Notes: a model not told the origin generated them from the sequence alone. Positions 48,675 to 57,410 are shown, numbered from the stretch's first letter. The stretch is 64,000 nt of DNA from Pseudomonas faucium (GCF_021602585.1 NZ_BQIP01000022.1:42353-106352); one strand, 5' to 3'. Translations and numbers: made by a program.

Positions 48675-50758
48675 AGGGGCGCTCCGTCGAGCCCGGGGGG
48701 CAGTTGCGGTTGTTCGGCAGGCTCGAGCATCACCTCCACACCCGGCAACAGCGCCAGGCGCAGGCCGCTCAGGGCATGCAGCAGGTGGGTGCGGGCATCG
48801 CCGCGTTCGTACAGTTCATCCAGGTTCAGCGCCTGGCGCGCACGCTCCATGTTGCGCAGCAGTGCGGCCGGCGCATGCAGGCGTTCGCCGGCGCGCAGGC
48901 AGGCCGCGTAGTGGCTGCCCACTTCCTCGATCACCGTTTGCAGGCGTTCACGGGCCTGGGTGCCGGCACGCGGCAGGTAGGCCAGCAGGTCGAGCAGGTT
49001 CAGACCAACGCGCACGTCGCGCAGGGCCACGCCGCTGTCCTGGCCGGTCTGCGACAGGCGCGGCAGGTGCTGCATCAGGCGGTCGAGCATCTGCACGCCG
49101 ACCTGGCGATGCTCGGCCAGGCTGGCCGGCTCGGTCATTTCGACGATGTCGCGCCAGAGGAAGCGGGTCATGCGCTTGGCCGCCAGTTCCACGCCGAACG
49201 GGCGCATCACCAGGGTCCAGATGAAGGCGAACAGCAGCCCGACCGGGCCGGCCAGGTTGGAGTTGAGGAAGGTGAAGAAGTCGGCGTCGTAGGCGCCCTG
49301 GATGCTGATGAAGGTGGACGTGTTGACGATGGTCAGCAAGGTGCCCAGGTAGAAGCGCGGTTGCACGGTCAAGGTGCCGATGCAGATGAATGGCACGGCA
49401 AAAGCCAGCACCAGCATCGGGAAGTCGTGCAGGTTGGGCAGCACCAGGAACAGGTACAGGCTGGAGAAGATCACCGACATCAACGTCCAGAAGAAGAACC
49501 GGTAGATCTGCGGCGCCGGGTCGTCCATGGCGGCGAAGAAGCTGCACGACACGGCGGCGAGAATCACCGCGCTGGCGCCGTCGTTCCAGCCCAGGCCGAT
49601 CCACAGGCCACAGGCGACGATGATCGCCAGCACTGTGGACACCACCGAATAGAGCATCAGGCCACGGTCGAAGAACGCCGTCAGGCGGCCCAGGCGCCAG
49701 TGCCGGTAGACGGCGCGCCAGGGCGTGGCGTCGTCGGTGCGCAGGGCGTGTTGCAGGGTGCAGCAGTCCTGCCAGAGGTCGGCCCATTCGGTCAGGCGGT
49801 ACAGGGCGTTGGACAGCAGCAGCTCGGCTTTCTGGTCGAGGGCGGCAGCGCCTGGCTGCAGGCGGTCGATCTGTTCGTGCAGCGCCGTCCAGCGCGCTAC
49901 CGAGGCGCTCTGGGCGGTGCCTTCGAGCCATTGGCGCGCAGCCTCGAGCACCGGCTGCAACTGGGCAAAATGCGCCGGGGCACGGCCTTCGAGGGCGACC
50001 AGGGCATCATCCAGGGCATCGATCACCGGCAGCAGGTGGATCATCCGGCCGCGCAGTTCGCGGGCGTTTTTCAGGGTGTGCGGGCCGGCGCCTTCATGGC
50101 CGAGCTGGCCGATCATCAGTTCCAGGGAGTTGAAGGTGGCGACCATCGCGCCACGCATGCCGCCGACCTTGTCGGCAGCCACGTCACGGGCCAGGTAGGT
50201 ATCGCTGTAGCGGATCGCCTCCTGGAACCAGTTGCCGGTGGCGCCGACCACCACGGGGGCCAGGCGCCGAGGCCAGAAAATCGCGCCGACCACTGCCGCG
50301 CAGACGATGCCCAGGCAAATTTCCTGGGCACGCGAAGAGGCCACGTCGAACACCGCCAAGGGGTTGTCGACAACCGCCAGGGCAATCATCGGCAAGGTGT
50401 AGCCGGCCAGCATCAGCACGTAGTTGTTGGCGGTGCGCAGGTTCAGCGACAGGTACAGCAAGGTGCCGGTCCACAGGGCGATGGCCACCGTCAGCAACAA
50501 CGGCGACTGCACCAGCGGCGGCACCAGGAAGATCGCCCCGCCAGCACCCAGCAACGTACCCAGGGCGCGATACAGGGCCTTGGAGCTGGTGGGCCCGACG
50601 AACGGGCTGGAGACGATGTACACGGTCGCCATGGCCCAGTACGGGCGCGGCAGCTGCATGAGCAGGGCGATGTACAGGGCGATCATCGACGCGGCGAAGG
50701 TGCGCACGCCGTAGAACCAGTCGCGGGCAGGCGGCACCGAGCTGAAGAAACCGTTCAT
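48671..50758 (-). CDS. FUSC-family (AaeB/fusaric acid resistance type) inner-membrane efflux protein
   Basis: A 695-residue pump protein with two blocks of hydrophobic helices (about 15-165 and 365-500) separated and followed by soluble helical parts, the FUSC layout. It has YIVSSPFVGPTSSKALYRALG in the first block, typical of AaeB/YccS relatives, and WNDGASAVILAAVSCSFFAAMDDP in the second. Family members export aromatic acids, fusaric acid or related hydrophobic acids; the substrate here is not known. It follows marR by an ATGA overlap. Confidence 0.9.
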   Translation of the reverse strand: MNGFFSSVPPARDWFYGVRTFAASMIALYIALLMQLPRPYWAMATVYIVSSPFVGPTSSKALYRALGTLLGAGGAIFLVPPLVQSPLLLTVAIALWTGTLLYLSLNLRTANNYVLMLAGYTLPMIALAVVDNPLAVFDVASSRAQEICLGIVCAAVVGAIFWPRRLAPVVVGATGNWFQEAIRYSDTYLARDVAADKVGGMRGAMVATFNSLELMIGQLGHEGAGPHTLKNARELRGRMIHLLPVIDALDDALVALEGRAPAHFAQLQPVLEAARQWLEGTAQSASVARWTALHEQIDRLQPGAAALDQKAELLLSNALYRLTEWADLWQDCCTLQHALRTDDATPWRAVYRHWRLGRLTAFFDRGLMLYSVVSTVLAIIVACGLWIGLGWNDGASAVILAAVSCSFFAAMDDPAPQIYRFFFWTLMSVIFSSLYLFLVLPNLHDFPMLVLAFAVPFICIGTLTVQPRFYLGTLLTIVNTSTFISIQGAYDADFFTFLNSNLAGPVGLLFAFIWTLVMRPFGVELAAKRMTRFLWRDIVEMTEPASLAEHRQVGVQMLDRLMQHLPRLSQTGQDSGVALRDVRVGLNLLDLLAYLPRAGTQARERLQTVIEEVGSHYAACLRAGERLHAPAALLRNMERARQALNLDELYERGDARTHLLHALSGLRLALLPGVEVMLEPAEQPQLPPGLDGAPL

Positions 50759-51207
50759 GCCACCCCGCCTGCCGTGCCCAGGCCCGCGGCTTCGAAGGCG
50801 CGCAGCACGCGCAGGGTGGCCTGCAGGTCGGCGTCATCGATACCTTGCAGCACCTCGTGGCGCACCCGCACCAGCTCCGCCTCGATGGCTTCGGCCAGGC
50901 GCCGGCCTTCGGCTGTCAGGCTCAAGGCCTTGGCGCGGCGGTCCAGCGGGTCTTCGCTGCGGCACACCAGGCCGGCCTTGCACAGCTGGTCGAGCAGGCG
51001 CACCAGCGACGGGCTTTCCAGGCCGGCGGCCTGGGCCACGGCCACCTGATGCACGCCATCGCCCAGGCGCACGATCATCAGCAACGGCGCCGCGCAGGCC
51101 TCGGAAATACCGTAGCTGGTCAGGGCCGCATGGCAGATCCGCCGCCAATGGCGGGCGGCAACCACCATGCCGGTGCTGACTTGCAGGCGCAGGGAATCAA
51201 GGGTCAT
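50755..51207 (-). CDS. MarR family transcriptional regulator of the efflux operon
   Basis: A 150-residue winged-helix repressor. The recognition region is VAVAQAAGLESPSLVRLLDQL (about 54-74), followed by the wing SEDPLDRRAKALSLTAEGRRL. It is the first gene of the efflux run, its stop overlapping the pump start. An inverted repeat (51229-51244) 22 bases upstream is the likely operator, which suggests autorepression relieved by the pump's phenolic or aromatic substrates, as in other MarR systems; this is inference. Confidence 0.9.
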   Translation of the reverse strand: MTLDSLRLQVSTGMVVAARHWRRICHAALTSYGISEACAAPLLMIVRLGDGVHQVAVAQAAGLESPSLVRLLDQLCKAGLVCRSEDPLDRRAKALSLTAEGRRLAEAIEAELVRVRHEVLQGIDDADLQATLRVLRAFEAAGLGTAGGVA

Positions 51208-51228
51208 GTAGAAGAACCAAGGATATTC

Positions 51229-51244
51229 ATAGTTTGCTAACTAT
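51229..51244. promoter_or_regulatory. Candidate MarR operator
   Basis: ATAGTT, TGCT, AACTAT: a perfect 6-bp inverted repeat with 4-base spacer in an AT-rich promoter region just upstream of the marR-efflux operon, of the size and AT-richness usual for MarR sites. Confidence 0.55.
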
Positions 51245-51345
51245 CAATATACGCCTTGCCCTCCCCCTGTCGTCAACCGGGGGCGACGAGGGGAATGGAT
51301 GAATAGTTGTTCATTCTGGGAGGTTGAAGGTGTTTGTGCTGGCGC

Positions 51346-52140
51346 TCAAGGCTGTACCTGATCTTCAAGCTTCATCGCCAAGGCCAAGGTGCTGCCCATC
51401 TGCACCGCCCGATCCCGCCAATCAAGATAGCGAGCCGCATCACACCGGCTGAAATGCACCGCCAACTCCTCGGCCGCCTGCATCACCCCGGCCGCCGCCG
51501 CCAGCTCCAGCCAGTAAAGCGCCGCCTTGAGATCAGCTTCCACACACAGGCCATGCAACAGACGATAGCCCACCTCGAAGCGGCAACGTGCGTCCCCGCG
51601 CTCCGCGCCACGGAAGAACCACTGGTAGGCCTGCACCAGGTCGACCTGCCAGCCCAACCCGGCATCGCACACTTCTTCCTCGTACAGATCGCCCAGCGCC
51701 GCCGCAGCGTGCAGCATGCCCCGCTCGAAGGCCTGCCGGTAACATTCCGCCGCCTGCACGTAGGACGCCTCGACGCCCTTGCCGAAATAATGCTGCTGCC
51801 CCAGGTTGAACCAGGCCGGCGCATTGCCCTGCAACGCCGCCATGCGCAGCAGGTGCCCGGCCAGCACGGTGTCGGCGCGCCAGTACTTGCCATTGAGCCA
51901 GACCCAGCCCAGGTCGTTGAGCGCCGCCACATTGCCAGCCAGCGCCTGCTGGCGCAGGTCGGCATACACCGCCTGCAGGTCGGCGGCCTCATCCAGCCGG
52001 CTGACCAGCAACGCCCGCTGGCTGGGCAACCCGACGCCTGCGAACAGCCGCTGCCGCCTGCCGGCGGGGGTGGGTGCGCAAATGACCTGCTCCGGCAGAA
52101 GACGGGCGAGCAGCGAATGGATATTGCTGACAGCAGACAT
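51346..52140 (-). CDS. SEL1-like repeat protein
   Basis: A 264-residue helical protein with SEL1/TPR-type repeats from about 75 to 235, for example AWFNLGQQHYFGKGVEASYV, MLHAAAALGDLYEEE and CRFEVGYRLLHGLCVEADLK. The start is the ATG at 52140, which has GAGG six bases upstream. No signal peptide is seen, so it is probably cytoplasmic. SEL1 proteins are scaffolds; the partner is unknown. It is divergent from the HTH-WCX gene across about 205 bases. Confidence 0.82.
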   Translation of the reverse strand: MSAVSNIHSLLARLLPEQVICAPTPAGRRQRLFAGVGLPSQRALLVSRLDEAADLQAVYADLRQQALAGNVAALNDLGWVWLNGKYWRADTVLAGHLLRMAALQGNAPAWFNLGQQHYFGKGVEASYVQAAECYRQAFERGMLHAAAALGDLYEEEVCDAGLGWQVDLVQAYQWFFRGAERGDARCRFEVGYRLLHGLCVEADLKAALYWLELAAAAGVMQAAEELAVHFSRCDAARYLDWRDRAVQMGSTLALAMKLEDQVQP

Positions 52141-52345
52141 GTTCATCCTCATTGAACGACCCACAGGCCCGACCGCGGCTGTGATGAGGCGTGATTCTGC
52201 GTGACGTCACGTCAAAACCTGTCGCGAACGATTCGGCGGGGGCAACCAATTGCGTATTCGTTGATCTGATCGATTCATGGCTAATTGCCATGACCCGATC
52301 ATGCCGCCATGCTAATGCGGCAAGCCTAGACAAGGACGTTCCCTT

Positions 52346-52903
52346 TTGCCGTTCGCCACCACCCGCGCCACCCTCAGCCGTCAATGGGCAATGCTGCGCC
52401 AGTTGCCCAGCCGCTCTCCGGGCATTACCAGTGCGGAGCTGGTGTGGCGCCTGCGCGATGTGGGGTTCAATGTCAGCAAACGCACGGTGGAGCGCGACCT
52501 CAACGAGCTGTCGCTGATCTTTCCGCTGGAGCGTAATGACAAGAGCATTCCGTTTGGCTGGCATTGGTCAGTGAATGCCGGCGCGGAGCTGCGTGGCAAC
52601 TTCGACCTGCAGGGCTATCTGCGTGGTGAGGCCTTGCAGCCGGTGCAGGAAGAGGGCTTGCAGCTGCAGGCCTGGGTCAGCGACCAGGTGGCCCGGCAGT
52701 TGCGAGAAATGCCGTTGAGTGCGGGCATGCAACTCACCGCCCTGGAGCAGGGGCACCGGCTGCAGGTCACCCTGGAGGATGGTTGGGGGGTGCGCTGGTG
52801 GGTGTTGAGCCAGGGGGATGGGGTGAGGGTGGAGCAGCCTGATGAGCTGCGCGATGAGATTGCCCGGACCTTGAACAACGCGGCTGCGCAGTATCAGGCG
52901 TAG
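52346..52903 (+). CDS. Short WYL-family-like regulator: HTH plus WCX domain, WYL core missing
   Basis: A 185-residue regulator. Residues about 10-65 form a DeoR/HTH_11-type winged helix (SAELVWRLRDVGFNVSKRTV, then ERDLNELSLIF), the usual N-terminus of WYL proteins. Residues about 100-183 look like the C-terminal WCX extension (QAWVSDQVARQLREMPL; VRWWVLSQGDGVRVEQPDEL). The roughly 80-residue WYL ligand domain normally between them is absent; only about 30 residues link the two. I use the TTG at 52346 with AAGGA upstream; start uncertain. No defence genes lie near. Confidence 0.75.
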   Translation: MPFATTRATLSRQWAMLRQLPSRSPGITSAELVWRLRDVGFNVSKRTVERDLNELSLIFPLERNDKSIPFGWHWSVNAGAELRGNFDLQGYLRGEALQPVQEEGLQLQAWVSDQVARQLREMPLSAGMQLTALEQGHRLQVTLEDGWGVRWWVLSQGDGVRVEQPDELRDEIARTLNNAAAQYQA

Positions 52904-52920
52904 TGGCCTGTCCTGGCCCT

Positions 52921-53002
52921 ATCGCCGGCAAGCCGGCTCCCACAAGTACACCGCTGGCCTCTAAAGCGCTGCAGTTCCTGTGGGAGCCGGCTTGCCGGCG
53001 AT
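52921..53002. repeat. REP pair, GCCGGCAAGCCGGCTCCCACA class
   Basis: Perfect 24-base inverted arms at 52921-52944 and 52979-53002, between the convergent HTH-WCX and ABC permease genes. Confidence 0.88.
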
Positions 53003-53016
53003 AGGGCCGCAGCAGA

Positions 53017-53880
53017 TCAGCGCTGCATCCCCCAGCGCCGCACGGTCAGCCGCTCCAGGGTATTGAACACCAACCCTTCCACCAGCAACCCGATCAGGAT
53101 CACCACCGCCAACCCGGCAAACACCTTGTCGGTATACAGCTCGTTGCGGTTCTGGAAGATGTACCACCCCAGCCCGCCCTTGCCACTGCTGGCGCCGAAC
53201 ACCAGCTCGGCGGCGATCAAGGTACGCCAGGCAAAGGCCCAGCCGATCTTCAGCCCCGACAGAATCGACGGCAGCGCCGCCGGCACCAGGATGTGCAGCA
53301 CCAGACGCAGCCCTTTGAGGCCATAGTTGCGCCCGGCCATGCGCAAGGTTTCCGAGACGCCGAGAAAGCCGGCATAGGTATTGAGCGCCAGCGCCCACAG
53401 CACCGAATGCACCAGCACGAAGATCAGGCTGTTGTCGCCCAGCCCGAACCACAGCAGGGCCAGCGGCAGCAGGGCGATCGCCGGCAGCGGGTTGAACATC
53501 GAGGTCAGCGTGCCCAGCAGATCACGGCCCAGCTGGGTCGATACGGCCAGGCTGGTCAGGCCGAAGGCCAGGACGATACCCAGCACGTAGCCCTTGAGCA
53601 GAATCACCAGCGACACGCCGACCTTGGCGGGCAGCTCCCCGCTCAAAAGGCCGTCCCACAGGGCTGCCGCGGTTTGCAGGAAGGTTGGCAACAGCAGGTC
53701 GTTGCCCTGGTAACGGGCAATGGCCTCCCACAATGCGGCGATCACCACGAGGATCACCGCCTTGCGCAGCCAGCCGTGCTGCCACAGGCGCTGGGCCAGT
53801 GGCAGGTTGCGCTCCAGCGGCACACTCAGCAGCGGCTCCAGCTGCACTTCGTATTCCTGCCGAACAGGGGTAGTGGTCAT
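53017..53880 (-). CDS. Sulfonate/nitrate/taurine-type ABC transporter permease
   Basis: Inner-membrane permease (287 residues) of the SsuC/TauC family: six hydrophobic segments from about 40 onward after a hydrophilic N-terminus, and a cytoplasmic EAA-type loop (LGVSETLRMAGRNYGLKGL, about 172-190). AGGAG precedes the ATG at 53880. It is the last of the tauD-like, binding-protein, ATPase, permease run, so the complex is a complete importer. The substrate could be taurine, another sulfonate or a related small anion. Confidence 0.88.
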   Translation of the reverse strand: MTTTPVRQEYEVQLEPLLSVPLERNLPLAQRLWQHGWLRKAVILVVIAALWEAIARYQGNDLLLPTFLQTAAALWDGLLSGELPAKVGVSLVILLKGYVLGIVLAFGLTSLAVSTQLGRDLLGTLTSMFNPLPAIALLPLALLWFGLGDNSLIFVLVHSVLWALALNTYAGFLGVSETLRMAGRNYGLKGLRLVLHILVPAALPSILSGLKIGWAFAWRTLIAAELVFGASSGKGGLGWYIFQNRNELYTDKVFAGLAVVILIGLLVEGLVFNTLERLTVRRWGMQR

Positions 53881-53894
53881 GGCTCGAGCTCCTG

Positions 53895-54758
53895 TCAGTA
53901 AGCGATACGAATGTCGTTGAAGCCCAGGTCCTGGGCCTGTTCGGGGGCATCGGCCTCGTCGAACAGCAGCCGATGGATGCGCCTGGCGCTGGCCTGGAAG
54001 TCACTGGCGCCGAGGCTGCCCAGGTCGTACTGGTGGCTGTGCACCTCGGCCCGCACGCGCCCGGGGTGCGGCGACAGCAGCAGGATGCGGTTGCCGACCA
54101 CCAGCGCTTCTTCGATGGAGTGGGTGACGAACAGCAAGGTGAAGCGCACCTCCTCCCACAGCAGCAACAGCTCCTCCTGCATCTTGCGCCGGGTCAGCGC
54201 ATCGAGGGCGGCGAACGGCTCGTCCATCAGCAGGACCTTCGGCTGGGTGGCCAGCGCCCGGGCAATCGCCACGCGCGCCTTCATGCCGCCCGACAGCGTG
54301 TGCGGGTAGGCATCGGCAAATGCCGCCAGGCCAACCTTGTCCAGGTAGTGCAGCGCCCGCTCCTCGGCCTCGGCGCGCTTGAGCTGGCCAGACACCAGCA
54401 ACGGGAACATCACGTTCTGCTTCACCGTCTTCCAGGGCGGCAGCTGGTCGAACTCCTGGAACACCACGATGCGATCGGGGCCAGGGCCGCTGACCGGTTG
54501 GCCCTGCAGCAGAATCTGCCCTTCCTGGGGGCTGATGAAGCCGGCCACGGCCTTGAGCAAGGTCGACTTGCCGCAACCGGACGGGCCGAGCAGCACGAAG
54601 CGGTCGGCGCGGTCGACTTCGAAGCTGACCTGGTGGGTGGCCCGCACCACGCGCTGGGCGGTGCGGTATTCGAGGCTCAGGTTGTCCACCTTGAGCAACG
54701 CGGGTGTAGCGACACGGCTCAGGTTGCTGGCCGTGTGGCCTGGCAATGGGGCGGTCAT
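53895..54758 (-). CDS. Sulfonate/nitrate/taurine-type ABC transporter ATPase
   Basis: ATP-binding subunit (287 residues) of the SsuB/TauB family. Walker A is LLGPSGCGKSTLLKA (about 56-70), the signature is LSGGMKARVAIARAL, Walker B is VLLMDEPFAALDA, and the switch histidine is in LLFVTHSIEEAL. A roughly 20-residue N-terminal extension precedes the usual start near PALLKVDNLSLEY. It lies six bases after the binding-protein gene and 14 before the permease. Confidence 0.92.
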   Translation of the reverse strand: MTAPLPGHTASNLSRVATPALLKVDNLSLEYRTAQRVVRATHQVSFEVDRADRFVLLGPSGCGKSTLLKAVAGFISPQEGQILLQGQPVSGPGPDRIVVFQEFDQLPPWKTVKQNVMFPLLVSGQLKRAEAEERALHYLDKVGLAAFADAYPHTLSGGMKARVAIARALATQPKVLLMDEPFAALDALTRRKMQEELLLLWEEVRFTLLFVTHSIEEALVVGNRILLLSPHPGRVRAEVHSHQYDLGSLGASDFQASARRIHRLLFDEADAPEQAQDLGFNDIRIAY

Positions 54759-54764
54759 CGGCGC

Positions 54765-55784
54765 TCAGCTCCCCTGCAGCGGGCGTTCGTCCTGGAAGAA
54801 GTAGTCCTTCCACGACTCCGGCTTGTGCTTGATGGCGCCGACCCGGTACAGGAAGTCGGCCAGTTTGTAGGTGTTCTTCGGCGTGACGGTGAATTCGTAC
54901 TGCGGGTTGTCGATCAACTTGATCAGCGCCTCGCGGTCGATCTTGGCCTTGGTCACGCGGATGTAGGTGTCGGCGGCAGCGGCCTTGTCCTTCTGGGCGA
55001 AGTCCGCGGCCTCGGCCAGGGCATCGACGAAGGCCTTGTAGGTCTTGGGGTTGTCGTTGCGGAATTTCTCGGTGGCAAACAGCAGCGTCGGCGAGTTGGG
55101 GCCGAGCAGGTCATAGCTGTTGAGCACCACGTGCACGTTCTTGTTGGCCAGCGCCTGGTCCTGGAACGGCGGGTTGGAGAAGTGCCCGTTGAGCTCGGTG
55201 CCGCCGGCCAGCAAGGCGGCGGTGGCATCCGGGTGCGGTACGGCCAGGGTGTACTTGTCGAGGCGGTTGTATTCCTTGTCGCCCCACTGCTGGGCGGCGG
55301 CGTACTGCAGGAAGCGCGACTGCACCGAGACGCCCACTGCAGGCACGGCGATGCGGTCCTTGTCGGAGATGTCGGCGATGGTCTTCACGTTCGGGTTGCT
55401 GCTGACCAGGTAGTACGGGAAGTTGCCCAGCGAAGCCACGGCCTTGACGTTCTGCCGGCCCTTGGTGCGGTCCCACACGGTCAGCAGCGGGCCGACGCCG
55501 GCACCGGCGATGTCGACCGAGCCGGACAGCAACGCATCGTTGATCGCCGCGCCGCCGGAAAGCTGGGCCCAGTCGACTTCGATGTCCAGGCCCTGCTCCT
55601 TGCCATGTTTTTCGATCAGGTGCTGGTCACGCACCACGTTGAGCAGCAGGTAGACGATGCCGAACTGCTCGGCGATGCGGATCTTGCCTTCGGCATGGGC
55701 CAGGGTCGGCGCGGCAAGGCTGCCTAGAACCAGGCTGGCGCCCAGGCCGATGCTTGCCGCCAGGCGGCTGATGGAGTTGCGCAT
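54765..55784 (-). CDS. Sulfonate/nitrate/taurine-type ABC transporter binding protein
   Basis: Periplasmic substrate-binding protein (339 residues). The signal peptide ends near residue 31 (TLAHA/EGKI). The mature part has IEVDWAQLSGGAAINDALLSG and VDIAGAGVGPLLTVWDRTKG, which fit the SsuA/TauA/NrtA (NMT1-like) family. It follows the TauD-like gene by 18 bases. Pairing with a TauD oxygenase favours a sulfonate or similar ligand, by inference. Confidence 0.88.
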   Translation of the reverse strand: MRNSISRLAASIGLGASLVLGSLAAPTLAHAEGKIRIAEQFGIVYLLLNVVRDQHLIEKHGKEQGLDIEVDWAQLSGGAAINDALLSGSVDIAGAGVGPLLTVWDRTKGRQNVKAVASLGNFPYYLVSSNPNVKTIADISDKDRIAVPAVGVSVQSRFLQYAAAQQWGDKEYNRLDKYTLAVPHPDATAALLAGGTELNGHFSNPPFQDQALANKNVHVVLNSYDLLGPNSPTLLFATEKFRNDNPKTYKAFVDALAEAADFAQKDKAAAADTYIRVTKAKIDREALIKLIDNPQYEFTVTPKNTYKLADFLYRVGAIKHKPESWKDYFFQDERPLQGS

Positions 55785-55802
55785 GTGGGTTTTCCTCAGT
55801 CG

Positions 55803-56702
55803 TCAGAACGGGGCATCGCCCTGGATGGTGGTGCGGAACAACTTGCGCCGCAGGTGCGCGGGGCAACCGGTGGCCAGGTGGATGAGCGAGCGGTTGTCCC
55901 AGAACACCAGGTCGTGGGGCTGCCACTGGTGGCGGTAGATGTTCTGCTCCAGCACGCTCAGGGCATACAGCTGCTGCAGCACGTCGCGGCTCTCATCGGC
56001 GGGCAGGCCGACGATGCGGGTGGTGAAGCCTTCGCTGACGAACAGCGCCTTGCGGCCGTTTTCCGGGTGGGTACGCACCACCGGGTGGATCACTTCCTGC
56101 ACCTGGGCCAGCTGTTCGGCGGTCAGGGTCGGGCGCCAGTTGCCCTCGAACTTGGTCTCGGCGTAGCGCGCGGTGTAGGAATGCGCGGCAGCGCGGCCTT
56201 CGACCACCTTGCGCAGCGCCGGCGGCACCGCGTCCCAGGCTTTGTGCATGTCGGCGAACAGGGTGTCGCCGCCTTCGCTGGGCAGCTCCTGGGCGTGGAG
56301 CATGGAGCCCAGGCTTGGCAGCTCCTTGTAGGAGAGGTCCGAGTGCCAGAACTTGCCGGCATCGCCCAGGCCGATGTTCTGGCCGTTCTCGATGATGTTG
56401 GAAACGATCAGGATCTCGGGGTGGCCCGCCAGCAGGAACTGCTTGAGCACGTGGATCTGCAGCTCGCCGAAACGGCGGCTGAAGGCGATTTGCTGTTGCG
56501 GGCTGATGCGCTGGTCACGAAACACCAGCACGTGGTGGTCGAGATGGGCGCGGTGGATACGGCTGAAATCTTCGCCATTGACCGGTTTGGCCAGGTCCAG
56601 GCCGATGATCTCGGCGCCCACGGCACCGGAGAACGGGCGGATTTCGAAGCTTTGCGGCTGGGCGCTGTCGATGGACGACAAGGCGTTCGAGGCGGCGGAC
56701 AT
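55803..56702 (-). CDS. TauD/TfdA-family Fe(II)/2-oxoglutarate dioxygenase
   Basis: A 299-residue dioxygenase; relatives such as TauD oxidise taurine to release sulfite. The iron facial triad is visible: H120 and D122 in FWHSDLSY and H275 in WDNRSLIHLA, with a 2-oxoglutarate-binding arginine among R285-R290. GGAG lies six bases before the ATG. It is first of the operon with the sulfonate-type importer, so it probably acts on the imported compound. A hairpin-like repeat (CACGGG...CCCGTG, 56754-56770) lies 50 bases upstream. Whether the substrate is taurine is not settled by sequence. Confidence 0.88.
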   Translation of the reverse strand: MSAASNALSSIDSAQPQSFEIRPFSGAVGAEIIGLDLAKPVNGEDFSRIHRAHLDHHVLVFRDQRISPQQQIAFSRRFGELQIHVLKQFLLAGHPEILIVSNIIENGQNIGLGDAGKFWHSDLSYKELPSLGSMLHAQELPSEGGDTLFADMHKAWDAVPPALRKVVEGRAAAHSYTARYAETKFEGNWRPTLTAEQLAQVQEVIHPVVRTHPENGRKALFVSEGFTTRIVGLPADESRDVLQQLYALSVLEQNIYRHQWQPHDLVFWDNRSLIHLATGCPAHLRRKLFRTTIQGDAPF

Positions 56703-56912
56703 TGTTCACTCCCACGCAGTGCGCGACTTCATGGCGCGCAACGATCAGAAACGCACGGGGTTTACCCGTGTGGGTTCGAGTCGTGCGGCGCATCGATTGG
56801 TCGACGGGTACGCAGTGGGGATGACTATAAAGTCATAAGAAAAATAATTTAAATACCGTTAATGAATAACGATATGAAGGGGGCAGTGCGCGCTTTTGGT
56901 GCTGAAGGGGGG

Positions 56913-57254
56913 TCAGATCAACCCGCCCTCCTCTTCTTCCTCGATCAGGTTGTTCAGGCTGCCGAGCGCCTTGCGCGCCGTGGAGCGGTTGAGCAGCTTG
57001 GCCTGGGCACCGGGCGGCAGGTCGGTGATGCTGAACACGCCTTTGGCGGTCAGCACTTCGATCAAGTCCTCGAGCACTCGGATCATGTCCAGGTCGCTCT
57101 GCTTGAGCTGCTTGAGGCTGTTCTCCACCACGTCGTCGGCAAACCATTCCTGGATTTCGGCGTGGTCGGCCGGGAGGATTTCCGTGTATTCGGCATAGGG
57201 TGCGGCTTCTACCCGCAGCAACTGGCCATCGGCGTCGCGTTGCACGTAGAACAT
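56913..57254 (-). CDS. Small conserved Pseudomonas protein, often labelled 'tryptophan synthase subunit beta like'
   Basis: A 113-residue protein starting MFYVQRDADGQLLRVEAAPY, with a central helix (SLKQLKQSDLDMIRVLEDLI), LTAKGVFSITDLPPGAQAKL and an acidic end (NLIEEEEEGG). The ATG at 57254 has GAGG nine bases upstream. I recognise it as a family conserved in pseudomonads; the database name is misleading, since it has no PLP site or resemblance to TrpB. It lies just downstream of the adhesin gene on the same strand, past a terminator, and its function is unknown. Confidence 0.82.
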   Translation of the reverse strand: MFYVQRDADGQLLRVEAAPYAEYTEILPADHAEIQEWFADDVVENSLKQLKQSDLDMIRVLEDLIEVLTAKGVFSITDLPPGAQAKLLNRSTARKALGSLNNLIEEEEEGGLI

Positions 57255-57361
57255 GGCGTCGTCCCTCGTCACGATGATTCCTTGTTGGTAGACAGCAGCA
57301 TAGGCAAAGTTCTCCGGGCGCGTCAGCCCGGCGCATGAGTATGCGCTGCGCGAGGGTGGGA

Positions 57362-57405
57362 GAAAAGACCGCTGCCGCGGTGGCCAGATACGGCCACCGC
57401 GGCAG
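57362..57405 (-). terminator. Rho-independent terminator of the adhesin gene
   Basis: A 14-bp perfect stem (CTGCCGCGGTGGCC / GGCCACCGCGGCAG, 6-base loop) six bases past the stop, followed on the minus strand by GGTCTTTTCT. Confidence 0.88.
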
Positions 57406-57410
57406 TGGGG

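Noticed and set aside
6789-53002. REP pairs as IS ends or attachment sites
   Set aside because: They lack transposase genes (except the RAYT locus), target duplications or tRNA context; they match REP elements.
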